Origin: Craurococcus roseus
GTDB lineage: Bacteria > Pseudomonadota > Alphaproteobacteria > Acetobacterales > Acetobacteraceae
Length of the DNA: 64,000 nucleotides
Direction of reading: 5' to 3'
Assembly (NCBI RefSeq): GCF_039523795.1
Contig: NZ_BAAAFZ010000026.1
Coordinates: 1 to 64,000, forward strand
Shown here: positions 35,136-44,925 of the stretch, one piece after another
Position numbering within the stretch: position 1 is the stretch's first letter
How the letters are laid out: every line of letters starts with the position of its first letter
The notes under the pieces: model-generated
What the model was told of the DNA's origin: nothing
Databases searched by the model: none
Seen by the model: only the letters and a program-made list of their open reading frames with translations
Translations under genes and position numbers: made by a program

Positions 35136-36226
35136 TCCGCCGCCTCCCGCCGTTGTGCGGCGGCCGTCCCGGCGCGGATCGCCCGCAGCTTCTCCAGCTC
35201 GCTCTGGAAGTCCACGTAGTGCGGCAGCTTCAGGTGTTCCACGAAGCCCGTCGCCTCCACGTTGTCGGAGTGGTACAGCACGAACTCCGCGTCCTGCGCC
35301 GGGGCGCCCGTCTCCTCGCCCAGCTCCTCGGCGCGGAGCGCCCGGTCCACCAACGCCATCGCCATCGCTTTGCGCTCGCCCTGGCCGAACACCAGCCCGT
35401 AGCCGCGCGTGAACTGCGGCGGCTCGTGCCGGCTGCCGCCGAACTGGTTCACCATCTGGCATTCGGTCACGACGACGTCGCCGATCTCCACCGCGAAGCC
35501 CAGCTCCGGCGGCGCGACCTGCACCGCGACCTCGCCCATCCGCAGCTCGCCGACGAAGGGGTGCGCGTTGCCGTAGCCGCGCTGCGTCGAGTAGCCGAGG
35601 CCGAGCAGGAAGCCCTCGTCGCCGCGCGCCAGCGCCTGCAACCGGAGCGGCCGGTCGGCGGGGATTTCCAACGGCTCGCGCGTCAGGTCGCCCGGCTCCT
35701 CGTCCGACGCCGGCTCGGCCGCCATCAACCCTTCCTGCGCCAGCAGCCCGGTGACGCGGGGCGCCGCGGCGCCGTCGGCCTCTGCTTCCGGCGCCGGCGC
35801 GGGCGGCTCCGCCCCTTCGGCCGCGAGCGCGAAGTCCAGCAGCCGGTGCGTGTAGTCGAAGGTCGGGCCGAGCACCTGCCCGCCCGGGAGGTCCTTGTAG
35901 GTCGCGCTCACCCGGCGCCGCACCCGCATCGCCGCGGTGTCGAGCGGCACGGACGCGCCGAAGCGGGGCAGGGTGGTGCGGTAGGCGCGCAGCAGGAACG
36001 CGGCCTCGATCAGGTCGCCCCGCGCCTGCTTGATGGCGAGCGCCGCGAGCGAGCGGTCGTGGCACGCCCCTTCGGCCATCACACGGTCCACGGCCAGCGA
36101 CAACTGCTCCTCGATCTGCCGCACCGAAAGCTCCGGCAAGGCCGGGTCGCCGCGCCGCGCCTCGTCCAGCCAGGCGTGCGCGTTCTCGATCGCCCGCTCG
36201 CCGCCCTTCACCGCAACGTAGGCCAC
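35132..36226 (-). CDS. phnI: C-P lyase core subunit PhnI
   Basis: A 364-residue core subunit of the C-P lyase complex; with G, H and L it transfers the phosphonate to ribose from ATP, displacing adenine. Typical segments are VAVKGGERAIENAHAWL at the N-terminus, PFGELSVRQIEEQL-like SVRQIEEQLSLAVDRVM, MRVRRRVSATYKDLPGGQVLGPTFDYTHRLL and CQMVNQFGGS...GYGLVFGQGERKAM. A short Ala/Glu-rich insertion (about 140-155) is the only oddity. GTG at 36226 has GAGGAGGG upstream, located over the end of phnH; spacing between the two genes is five bases. Confidence 0.95.
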   Translation of the reverse strand: MAYVAVKGGERAIENAHAWLDEARRGDPALPELSVRQIEEQLSLAVDRVMAEGACHDRSLAALAIKQARGDLIEAAFLLRAYRTTLPRFGASVPLDTAAMRVRRRVSATYKDLPGGQVLGPTFDYTHRLLDFALAAEGAEPPAPAPEAEADGAAAPRVTGLLAQEGLMAAEPASDEEPGDLTREPLEIPADRPLRLQALARGDEGFLLGLGYSTQRGYGNAHPFVGELRMGEVAVQVAPPELGFAVEIGDVVVTECQMVNQFGGSRHEPPQFTRGYGLVFGQGERKAMAMALVDRALRAEELGEETGAPAQDAEFVLYHSDNVEATGFVEHLKLPHYVDFQSELEKLRAIRAGTAAAQRREAAE

Positions 36227-36231
36227 GCGCC

Positions 36232-36816
36232 TTAGCCCTCCTCGATGGAAACGGTGCGCGGCAGCGCCGCAAGGTCTCGCCCGGCGCAGAGCACCACGTC
36301 CACGCCGCGCGGGAAGGCGGCCCGGTTGGCGCCCCAGCGCGCGGCGAAGCCCTCCGGCAGACCGGACACGCGCAGCCGGTGCTCCGCCTCGATGCCGGGG
36401 CCGCGCAGCCGCCAGCCGCGCCCCGGCTCCAGCGCCGGCACCTGCACGATCAAGGTCGCGCTGAGGTGCGGCTCCTCGTCCGTGCCCTGCTCCAGCGTGT
36501 CGAGGAGCGGGGGCGCATGGCAGGCGAGCGCGAAGGCCGCGTCGCCGGGCGACCGCGCCGAAGGGCAACCCGCGTGGAAGGCGAGCCACGCCGCAGCCTC
36601 CGCGCCGGCGTCCGTCCAGAGCGGCGTCGCCGCGTCGGCCAGCGCCAGCGCCACCGCCGCGGCGGCGGGCCCGAGCGGCGCCGGCGGGCGCAGGTCCACC
36701 GGTACGCGCCGCACCAGGCCCGGCCGGCTCATCGCGTCGAGCAGGGCGCGGAAGCACGCCTGCGCGTCCGCCACCGGATCGCCGAAGCCGGGGGCGAGGG
36801 CCGCCGCCGCGCTCAC
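36232..36816 (-). CDS. phnH: C-P lyase core subunit PhnH
   Basis: A 194-residue subunit of the PhnGHIJ core. Recognisable stretches are FRALLDAMSRPGLVRRVP near the N-terminus, ALADAATPLW and GCPSARSPGDAAFAL, and the GANRAAFPRGVDVVLCAG segment near the end. Its length agrees with the family. The start is GTG at 36816, overlapping the phnG stop (GTGA); an alternative start is not apparent. Expected to help bind nucleotide and stabilise PhnI/J. Confidence 0.94.
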   Translation of the reverse strand: MSAAAALAPGFGDPVADAQACFRALLDAMSRPGLVRRVPVDLRPPAPLGPAAAAVALALADAATPLWTDAGAEAAAWLAFHAGCPSARSPGDAAFALACHAPPLLDTLEQGTDEEPHLSATLIVQVPALEPGRGWRLRGPGIEAEHRLRVSGLPEGFAARWGANRAAFPRGVDVVLCAGRDLAALPRTVSIEEG

Positions 36817-37283
36817 CGCATCACCGCCAGGGTCGAGAAGTCCACGCGCGTCGCCGCCGCCTTGCGCGCCGTGCGCGCCGCCCGTTCCGCCTGTGCCGCC
36901 GCCAGCGGCTCGACCACGGCGCGCAGCAGCGCCGGCCGCAGCGCGGCGTCCTGCAAGGCCGCGTCCAGCACCGCCGCCGTCTCGGCTTTCTCCAAATCGC
37001 GGCCCGCGACGTAGGCGTGGCCGACCCGCGCGCCGCCCGACACGCCCACGGCGCAGCGCGTCACCGTCATCTCGCCGAGGTTGAACGGCGCGCCGTCGCC
37101 GCCCTGCCGGCCGCGCACCATCACCAGCCCGACCTCCGGCCCGCGCAGGCGCGTGTGCGGCGGCAAGGGCGGGGCGTCCCGCAGCCGTGCGGCGATCTCG
37201 GCCCCGCTGGCCTGCGCCAGCACGCCCATCCAGCGCCGGCGCGACGCGAAGTCTTCGGGCGGGGTCTCGGCGCTTTCCGTCAT
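36813..37283 (-). CDS. phnG: C-P lyase core subunit PhnG
   Basis: A 156-residue subunit, first gene of the phnGHIJKLM operon. The N-terminal ASRRRWMGVLAQA, the central PEVGLVMVRGRQGGDGAPFNLGE, VTRCAVGV and GHAYVAGRDLEKAETAAVLDA, and the late TRVDFSTLAVMR match PhnG. ATG at 37283, 94 bases from the divergent phnF start. The shared spacer holds GTCTAGAC-type palindromes likely bound by PhnF, so the operon is probably repressed when phosphonates are absent. Confidence 0.94.
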   Translation of the reverse strand: MTESAETPPEDFASRRRWMGVLAQASGAEIAARLRDAPPLPPHTRLRGPEVGLVMVRGRQGGDGAPFNLGEMTVTRCAVGVSGGARVGHAYVAGRDLEKAETAAVLDAALQDAALRPALLRAVVEPLAAAQAERAARTARKAAATRVDFSTLAVMR

Positions 37284-37299
37284 GCGGCGATCTTGTAAG

Positions 37300-37336
37300 G
37301 TCTAGACAACCGGATGTCTACCCGTCTATTGCAGAC
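37300..37336. promoter_or_regulatory. PhnF-type operator palindromes between phnG and phnF
   Basis: An 8-bp perfect palindrome GTCTAGAC at 37300-37307 and a second inverted repeat GTCT-N5-AGAC at 37324-37336, in the 94-base divergent spacer. GntR-family PhnF proteins bind sites with this symmetry (GTxTAxAC core). The position suits simultaneous control of phnF and phnG-M. Confidence 0.6.
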
Positions 37337-37377
37337 GTAGGGTGCGACGGGAGACATGCGGCGTGGTTGAAGCTTCC

Positions 37378-38124
37378 ATGACGGATGGGGACGCCGCGTC
37401 GGAGCCGCTGGCGCGCGGCGCCGGGGTCGCGCTGTGGCGGCAGATCTTCGGCGAGATCGAGCGCGAGATCGCCTCGGGCCGCTACCCTCCGGGCGCGCGG
37501 ATGCCGACGGAGGAAGCGTTCAAGACGCGCTTCGGCGTGAACCGCCACACCATCCGACGGGCGATGGAGGAATTGGAGGCGGCCGGGCTGGTGCGCGTGG
37601 AGCAGGGGCGCGGCACCTTCGTTGCGGAGGACGTGCTCGATTACACGCTCGGCGCCCGCACGCGCTTCACCGAGGTCATCCGCCGCCAGAACCGCGAGCC
37701 GGGCGGGCGCATCGTCCGGTTGGCGGACGTGGAGGCCGACGCGGCCGTGGCGTCGGCGCTCGGGCTGGCGCGGGGTAAGCCGGTGGTGCTCGCCGAGCGG
37801 TTGGGGCTGGTGGACGGGCGGCCGGTGCTGGTCGGCACGCACTACTTCCCTGCGGCGCGCTTCCCGCGCATCGCCGAGGCGCTGGCGGCCGACCCGTCCA
37901 TCACCAAGGCGCTCGCGGCGGGCGGCGTGCCGGACTACCGGCGGCGGACCACCAAGGTGACGGCGCGGATGCCCACCCCGGAAGAAGCGGCGCTGCTCGG
38001 GCAGTCGCGGACCCGGCCGGTGCTGGCGACGGAGACGGTGAACACCGACCCCGACGGCGACCCGGTGGAAGCGGGCTGGGGGTGCTACGCCGCCGGGCGG
38101 GTGCAGATCGTGGTGGAGACCTGA
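37378..38124 (+). CDS. phnF: phosphonate operon GntR-type regulator PhnF
   Basis: A 248-residue HutC-subfamily GntR regulator. Residues about 14-85 are the winged helix (WRQIFGEIEREIASGRYPPGARMPTEEAFKTRFGVNRHTIRRAMEELEAAGLVRVEQGRGTFV in outline), residues about 95-245 the UTRA ligand-binding domain. Divergent transcription from phnG and the palindromes between them identify it as PhnF, the local repressor. Start ATG 37378 gives the canonical length; 12 in-frame codons precede it. The effector is unknown. Confidence 0.93.
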   Translation: MTDGDAASEPLARGAGVALWRQIFGEIEREIASGRYPPGARMPTEEAFKTRFGVNRHTIRRAMEELEAAGLVRVEQGRGTFVAEDVLDYTLGARTRFTEVIRRQNREPGGRIVRLADVEADAAVASALGLARGKPVVLAERLGLVDGRPVLVGTHYFPAARFPRIAEALAADPSITKALAAGGVPDYRRRTTKVTARMPTPEEAALLGQSRTRPVLATETVNTDPDGDPVEAGWGCYAAGRVQIVVET

Positions 38125-38133
38125 GCCGCCGGG

Positions 38134-38349
38134 TCAGAGCACCGTGGGCGGGAGCTTCTTGGCGAGCTTGCGGGCCAGGGCGTAGCCGAGCATCCCCGAG
38201 ATCGGCGCCGCCGGGATCACCAGCAGCCAGCCGATGTGCGCGCCCTGCACCGCCATCCCCAAACCCACCCCGAGCATCAACCCGCCGACCAAGCTGCCCA
38301 CCGTGCCAGCCGTGAGGCCGAGGACCAGGATCTCTTCGCGCGTCACCAT
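38134..38349 (-). CDS. small membrane protein
   Basis: A 71-residue protein with two hydrophobic segments rich in glycine (LVLGLTAGTVGSLVGGLMLGVGLGMAVQG and IGWLLVIPAAPISGMLGYALA) and a basic C-terminus (RKLAKKLPPTVL). The N-terminus MVTREEI is short and cytoplasmic, the pattern of a small two-helix inner-membrane protein. No family name can be assigned. It ends nine bases from the phnF stop, convergent, and is divergent from rpsD. Confidence 0.6.
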   Translation of the reverse strand: MVTREEILVLGLTAGTVGSLVGGLMLGVGLGMAVQGAHIGWLLVIPAAPISGMLGYALARKLAKKLPPTVL

Positions 38350-38551
38350 GTCGGGGCAATGGTGCCCGTCCCGCGGTTTGACAAGCCCGGCCGCCGGACA
38401 CTATAGCCCGCCGCATTCCTGGGAACGTGGACGCGGCCCTGGGCGGTTTCCGCCCTTGTCCGCCGCGCGCCCGCCTCGGCCCTCCCGGGCCGGGGCCTAC
38501 CGGGACAACACCGCAGCACAGAGGGCCGCCGGAAGGCGGAACCGCCGCGCC

Positions 38552-39169
38552 ATGACCAAGCGTCTCGAGAGCAAGTACAAGATCAACCGCCGCCTCGGGG
38601 TGAACCTCTGGGGCCGGGCCAAGAGCCCGATCACCAAGCGCGAAACCATCCCCGGCCAGCACGGCGCCCGGCGCAAGCAGAAGCCCACGGACTTCGGCGT
38701 GCAGCTCATGGCGAAGCAGAAGCTGAAGGGCTACTACGGCAACATCGGCGAGAAGCAGTTCCAGAAGTACTACCAGGAAGCGGTGCGCCGGAAGGGCGAC
38801 ACCTCCGAGAACCTGATCGAACTGCTGGAGCGCCGGCTGGACGCCGTGGTGTACCGCATGAAGCTGGCGGTGACGCCCTTCGCCGCCCGCCAGTTCGTCA
38901 ACCACGGCCACCTCACGGTGAACGGCAAGCGGCTGAACATCCCGTCCTACCAAGTGCGGGACAACGACCTGATCGAGGTCAAGGAGAAGTCGAAGCAGCT
39001 CACCGCCGTGCTGGACGCGGCGCAGAGCGGCGAGCGCGACGTCCCCGACTACATCGAGATCGACCACCGCGCCATGCGCGGCCGGTTCCTCCGCGCGCCG
39101 AAGCTGGCCGACGTGCCGTACCCGGTGCAGATGGAGCCGAACCTCGTCGTCGAGTTCTACTCGCGCTGA
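38552..39169 (+). CDS. rpsD: 30S ribosomal protein S4
   Basis: Ribosomal protein S4, 205 residues, a primary 16S rRNA binder that starts 30S assembly. Start MTKRLESKYKINRRLGVNLWGR; the LERRLDAVVYRMKLAVTPFAARQFVNHGHLTVNGKRLNIPS region is the S4 RNA-binding domain. The zinc-binding cysteines of some S4 proteins are absent, as usual in alphaproteobacteria. It stands alone here rather than in the alpha operon with rpsK/rpoA, also normal for the class. A 14-bp hairpin follows directly. Confidence 0.98.
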   Translation: MTKRLESKYKINRRLGVNLWGRAKSPITKRETIPGQHGARRKQKPTDFGVQLMAKQKLKGYYGNIGEKQFQKYYQEAVRRKGDTSENLIELLERRLDAVVYRMKLAVTPFAARQFVNHGHLTVNGKRLNIPSYQVRDNDLIEVKEKSKQLTAVLDAAQSGERDVPDYIEIDHRAMRGRFLRAPKLADVPYPVQMEPNLVVEFYSR

Positions 39170-39176
39170 TCGGGAG

Positions 39177-39213
39177 GGGCGGGCCGGCGGCGCGCTCCAC
39201 CGCCGGCCCGCCC
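39177..39213. terminator. bidirectional hairpin terminator after rpsD
   Basis: Perfect 14-bp inverted repeat GGGCGGGCCGGCGG and its complement with a 9-base loop, eight bases after the rpsD stop and ten bases beyond the end of the convergent small gene. Confidence 0.65.
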
Positions 39214-39222
39214 GGTCCGGCG

Positions 39223-39429
39223 TCAGCCGCCGGCGATGCTGGTGATGACCTTGCCGGTGCCGTTGCAGTTCGGGTCCTTCTCGCCGCTTGCGAGCGTGCC
39301 TTTGCCGTTGCATGCGGGGCAGATGTTCTCGCCGGTGCCGGGCGCGCCGGGCGGCGCTTGGTCGCCGGGGTTCATGTTGGATTCGGCGGGCGCCGTCGCG
39401 CCGGTTCCGGATGATCTTTCGTCGGCCAT
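39223..39429 (-). CDS. small CxxCxGxG zinc-ribbon-like protein
   Basis: A 68-residue protein. The N-terminal half is Gly/Pro/Ala-rich and probably disordered. The C-terminal half has CPACNGKGTL, the DnaJ-type CxxCxGxG unit, and an incomplete second half (DPNCNGTGKV) with one Cys instead of two, so a full zinc site would need dimerisation. It is convergent with rpsD. Such mini zinc-ribbon proteins are common in Acetobacteraceae and have no known role. The start is an ATG with AGGACGCGA-like purines upstream. Confidence 0.75.
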   Translation of the reverse strand: MADERSSGTGATAPAESNMNPGDQAPPGAPGTGENICPACNGKGTLASGEKDPNCNGTGKVITSIAGG

Positions 39430-39486
39430 TCGCGTCCTCCCCGTGTTCCGTCCCCTGGCCTGTAACGGCGGCGGGCGGGGCGGGGT

Positions 39487-40470
39487 TCAAGCGGGGTAGG
39501 CCGTGAAGGGGCCGTGCAGGCGCCGGGGCAGCACCGGCAAGGCGTGCGCCGCGGCCAGCAGCAGCACCCGTTTCGGCGACGGCGCGGCGGCGACGGAGGC
39601 GCGGAGCTTCTCCAGGCCCGGGCCGCGCTGGCCGTGGCGGATGAGTTCGCGGCCGGCGATCCAGGCGTTTTCCGCTTCCGCGCGCCGGTGGAGGTATTCC
39701 GCCCGCTCCGCGCCCAGGCGCTCCCGCAGGGCGGGGTTGTTGAAGATCGCGTCCATGGCCGGGCGGAAGGCCGCCGGGTCGCGGGCCATGCGGTTGTAGG
39801 CGCTGCCGGTGCGCTGGCGGACGAAGAGCAGCGGCTCCGCCCCCGGCACCACGGCGAAGGGGCCCTGGAGGGCGAGCCTGATCCAGTATTCCCAGTCCTC
39901 GCCGTAGCGGACGTGGGACAGGAACGGGCCGGCGCGGTCCACGGCCTCGCGGCGCAGCAGCAGGTGGCCGCCGTTGGCGAAGAGGTTCTGCACCACCAAG
40001 CGTTCGAGGATGTCGCCGGCGGGGAAGGGGCCGGACTTGCGGCGCAGCGGGGGGTCGCCCGGCTTGGCGTCCTCGGCCACGAAGGCGTAGGCGCCGTAAG
40101 CGCCGACCGCGTCCGGCGGCGCCGCCGCCAGGGCGGCGGAGAGGCGGTCCAGGGCGTCGGGGGCCAGCCAGTCGTCGGCGTCGAGGAACAGCACCGCGCG
40201 GCCGCGTGCTGCTTCCACCGCGCGGCTGCGGGCGGCGGAGACGCCGGCGTTGGCTTGGCGGATGAGGCGTATGCGCGGGTCCTTGCGCGCGGCCACCACG
40301 GCGGCGGTGCCGTCCACGGAGCCGTCGTCCACCACCACCATCTCCCAGTCGGGGGAGGTCTGGGCGAGCGCGCTGTCCACCGCGGCGCCGACGAAGCGCG
40401 CGACGTCATAGGCGGGCGTCAGGATGGAGACGGCCGGCGCCGCCGAGTGCGGGGGAGCGCCGGCCGCCAT
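39487..40470 (-). CDS. family 2 glycosyltransferase
   Basis: A 327-residue GT-A fold glycosyltransferase of family 2. Nucleotide-sugar binding is seen in VSILTPAYDVARFVGAAVDSAL and VVVDDGSVDGTA; the metal-binding motif is FLDADDWLAPDALDRL, and YGEDWEYWIRLAL is the late acidic ED motif. It transfers a sugar to lipid, protein or polysaccharide; no polysaccharide cluster adjoins, so the acceptor is open. It has no transmembrane segment. It follows grxD on the same strand with only six bases between the two genes, so it may be part of the purL-bolA-grxD transcript. Confidence 0.9.
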   Translation of the reverse strand: MAAGAPPHSAAPAVSILTPAYDVARFVGAAVDSALAQTSPDWEMVVVDDGSVDGTAAVVAARKDPRIRLIRQANAGVSAARSRAVEAARGRAVLFLDADDWLAPDALDRLSAALAAAPPDAVGAYGAYAFVAEDAKPGDPPLRRKSGPFPAGDILERLVVQNLFANGGHLLLRREAVDRAGPFLSHVRYGEDWEYWIRLALQGPFAVVPGAEPLLFVRQRTGSAYNRMARDPAAFRPAMDAIFNNPALRERLGAERAEYLHRRAEAENAWIAGRELIRHGQRGPGLEKLRASVAAAPSPKRVLLLAAAHALPVLPRRLHGPFTAYPA

Positions 40471-40476
40471 CGGGGA

Positions 40477-40815
40477 TCAGGCCTCGGCGGAGACCGGGAT
40501 GCCCTTTTCCTTCAGCATGGATTGCAGCTCGCCGGCCTGGAACATCTCCAGGACGATGTCGCAGCCGCCCACGAACTCGCCGTTCACGTAGAGCTGCGGG
40601 ATGGTCGGCCAGTTGGCGTAGGCCTTGATGCCTTCCCGGATTTCCATGTCCTCCAGGACGTTCACGCCCTTGAAGGGCACCTGGAGGTGGGACAGCACCT
40701 GCACCACGCGGGCGGAGAAGCCGCACTGCGGGAAGACCGGCGTGCCCTTCATGAAGAGCACCACGGGGTTGGACTTCACGTCGGCTTCGATGCGCTCGAA
40801 GGCGGGGTAGGTCAT
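40477..40815 (-). CDS. grxD: monothiol glutaredoxin (Grx4/GrxD type)
   Basis: A 112-residue monothiol glutaredoxin with active-site CGFS (C31-S34) and the glutathione-binding K23-G-T and WPTIPQLYVNGEFVGGCDI elements. These proteins carry a [2Fe-2S] cluster with glutathione and act in iron-sulfur delivery and iron sensing, usually together with BolA. The bolA gene lies immediately upstream on the same strand (14 bases), a conserved alphaproteobacterial order with purL. Confidence 0.97.
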   Translation of the reverse strand: MTYPAFERIEADVKSNPVVLFMKGTPVFPQCGFSARVVQVLSHLQVPFKGVNVLEDMEIREGIKAYANWPTIPQLYVNGEFVGGCDIVLEMFQAGELQSMLKEKGIPVSAEA

Positions 40816-40829
40816 CGGGGGCTGTCCTC

Positions 40830-41063
40830 TCAGGAAGGGGCCGAGGTTTGCAGGGCCAGGGCGTGCAACTGGCCGCCCATGCGCCCTTGCAGGGCGGCGT
40901 AGACGATCTGGTGCTGCTGGACGCGGCTCTTGCCGCGGAAGGCTTCGGACACGACGGAGGCGGCGTAGTGGTCGCCGTCGCCGGCGAGGTCCTCGATGGT
41001 GACCTGGGCGTCGGGAAGGGCCGCCTTGATCAGCGCCTCGATCTCCGCCGGCTGCATCGCCAT
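40830..41063 (-). CDS. bolA: BolA family protein
   Basis: A 77-residue BolA-fold protein; the conserved His-containing region is DGDHYAASVVSEAFRGKSRVQQHQIVYAALQG. It is the partner of monothiol glutaredoxin in [2Fe-2S] trafficking. The start is set at ATG 41063, which has GGAGG ten bases upstream over the end of purL; an in-frame GTG at 41072 overlaps the purL stop, and ATG 41057 is a third choice. Its place between purL and grxD supports the call. Confidence 0.93.
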   Translation of the reverse strand: MAMQPAEIEALIKAALPDAQVTIEDLAGDGDHYAASVVSEAFRGKSRVQQHQIVYAALQGRMGGQLHALALQTSAPS

Positions 41064-41068
41064 CCGCG

Positions 41069-43378
<2,310 letters not shown>

Positions 43379-43387
43379 GGCCGGGCG

Positions 43388-43990
43388 CTACGCCGGCTGG
43401 AGAAAGCGCGGGACGCGGGCGCGGCCGGCGCAGAGGGTGAGCCAGCGGCGCGCTTCGCGGAAAAAGCCGCGCGGGACGGCGCGCAGGCCGCGTTCGGCGG
43501 CGTCCTTGACGATCGGCACGATCCAGCGGTGGACGCGTTCGGACAAATCGGCGTCGGGGAGCATCCGGGGCGGCCCCTTGAGGGCGGACAGGAAGCCGAG
43601 GCGGCGGGCGAGGGTGATGATCCGCATGCCGCGCAGGCGGGTGGCGCGGCGGCAGGCGGCGCAGGCCCAGTTCTCCAATGCGCGCAGCGCGGGCGGGGCG
43701 TCGGCGCGGGCGAGGGCGCGGAGCAGGCGTTCCCACAGGCCGGCGTTGGCCAGGCGGCGGAAGTGGCGGGAGGCGGTGTCGGGCTTGCCGAAGCGGGTGG
43801 GCAAATCGCGCCAGGGGCAATCGGCGGCGGCCACCCAGAAGATGGCGTCCATCCGGCGGCGGGCGTCCTTGAGGGGGCGGCCGGGGCCGTTCTGGACCAG
43901 GACGAAGGGCAGCAGGGCGTCCCACTCGGCATCGGTCAGCGGCTGCCAGCGGCGGGGCAGAGTGTAGTGGCGTCGAGGGTGAGGGTGCAT
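43388..43990 (-). CDS. transposase-derived protein with only the DUF4096-type N-terminal domain
   Basis: A 200-residue protein. Residues about 12-80 (LPRRWQPLTDAEWDALLPFV, GRPLKDARRRMDAIFWVAA, CPWRDLPTRFGKPDTASRHFRRLANAGLWERLL) match the N-terminal domain (DUF4096) of IS5-type transposases. The DDE catalytic domain is absent; instead there are about 100 residues rich in Arg/Ala/Leu of no clear family. No IS end repeats were seen beside it. It lies on the purL strand, nine bases ahead of the purL start, so it may be a domesticated DNA-binding protein or an IS relic that now carries the purL promoter. ATG 43990. Confidence 0.7.
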   Translation of the reverse strand: MHPHPRRHYTLPRRWQPLTDAEWDALLPFVLVQNGPGRPLKDARRRMDAIFWVAAADCPWRDLPTRFGKPDTASRHFRRLANAGLWERLLRALARADAPPALRALENWACAACRRATRLRGMRIITLARRLGFLSALKGPPRMLPDADLSERVHRWIVPIVKDAAERGLRAVPRGFFREARRWLTLCAGRARVPRFLQPA

Positions 43991-44060
43991 GTCGGGCGCC
44001 TCGGAACCGAGCCGCGCATTAGAACATAAAAGGAACATAAGGCGCAAACGAAAGCTTGCA

Positions 44061-44884
44061 GGGGTGGTGCCCTAGTTTGAAATGTGCCGCTCGACTTGGG
44101 CGCGGCTGGACTATTCCGTTAACGCAATACACGCGGCCCGCCAAGGTGTGCTTCGGTTTAGAGGGTGGGTTCCGTGTCGTCCGATCGTCGCGTCGCCGGC
44201 TTGCTTTTCGTGGCGCTGCTCCTCTCCGGATGCGGGTGCTTCGGAAGGTCGCCGCCCTACATGTGCGGCATGGCCGTGGCCCTTCCGCTCCTGCCCGCGA
44301 TGGCGGTCGCCAAGGCGATCGGCGGTCCTCCAAAGCGGGCGGTCGAGGGCATCGAAACGGTGACGCACCTCGGCGGCGAGAGGATCGGGTTGCGCGTCGT
44401 CGCGGTCGGGGGCGGCGGCGGTAGCCGTCTCCTTTACCAAGACGCGCGGGACGCCGCAGTCGTGGGTGGGTTCGCGGTGTGCCCCCCGGAACAACACGTG
44501 CGGCTGCGCACGACCTCCTTGGATGCCGACCTGCCGCCCAGCCGCCACGCCGCCTGGATCGCGCCGTTCGCTGACACCGCGTTCAAGCGTCCGAGCGTCC
44601 ACGAAGTCAGGGTGGAGTTGCCGTGGGCGGGCGACGCCCGGAGCGTGGCGATACCGGTGTCGGACGACGCCCAGGTGCGCGAGGCGCGGCAGGTCTACGT
44701 GCTGCCCTGCGGACCCGTGGGGCGTGCCGTGCTGGTCGTCGCCGAAGCCGCCGAGACCACGGGCGTCGATGTGTTCGAGGTGGTCTTCAGGCGCGCGAGC
44801 CAGGAGTGAGCGCGGTGTGCTACCACGCCGACCTGCCACAAGGTTGAGGCTGCGGTGCGTTTCAAAGTAGGGCACTACCCGCGC
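44061..44884. mobile_element. putative small element: gene flanked by imperfect inverted repeats
   Basis: The left sequence 44061-44095 (core GTGCCCTAGTTTGAAATG) and the reverse complement of 44852-44884 (core GTGCCCTACTTTGAAACG) match at about 27 of 34 positions. Between them lies only the lipoprotein gene at 44174-44809. The arrangement is that of a MITE-like or transposon-borne passenger gene, and a transposase-domain gene is just to the left. Target-site duplications were not found. Confidence 0.4.
44174..44809 (+). CDS. predicted lipoprotein
   Basis: About 211 residues. The signal peptide VAGLLFVALLLSGC ends in a clean lipobox (LSGC), followed by a second hydrophobic region (CGMAVALPLLPAMAVAKAIGG) and a soluble domain with ERIGLRVVAVGGGGGSRLLYQDARD, four or five scattered Cys and a LPCGPVGRAVLVVAEA end. 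No family recognised. GTG 44174 is preferred because GAGGGTGGG lies about eight bases upstream; GTG 44165 is the alternative. It sits alone between the inverted repeats and is convergent with the third gamma-glutamyltransferase gene. Confidence 0.7.
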   Translation: MSSDRRVAGLLFVALLLSGCGCFGRSPPYMCGMAVALPLLPAMAVAKAIGGPPKRAVEGIETVTHLGGERIGLRVVAVGGGGGSRLLYQDARDAAVVGGFAVCPPEQHVRLRTTSLDADLPPSRHAAWIAPFADTAFKRPSVHEVRVELPWAGDARSVAIPVSDDAQVREARQVYVLPCGPVGRAVLVVAEAAETTGVDVFEVVFRRASQE

Positions 44885-44925
44885 AGGGGTGGAGTTTCGT
44901 TGCTGACCGAGGCGCGGTCGCCGTT

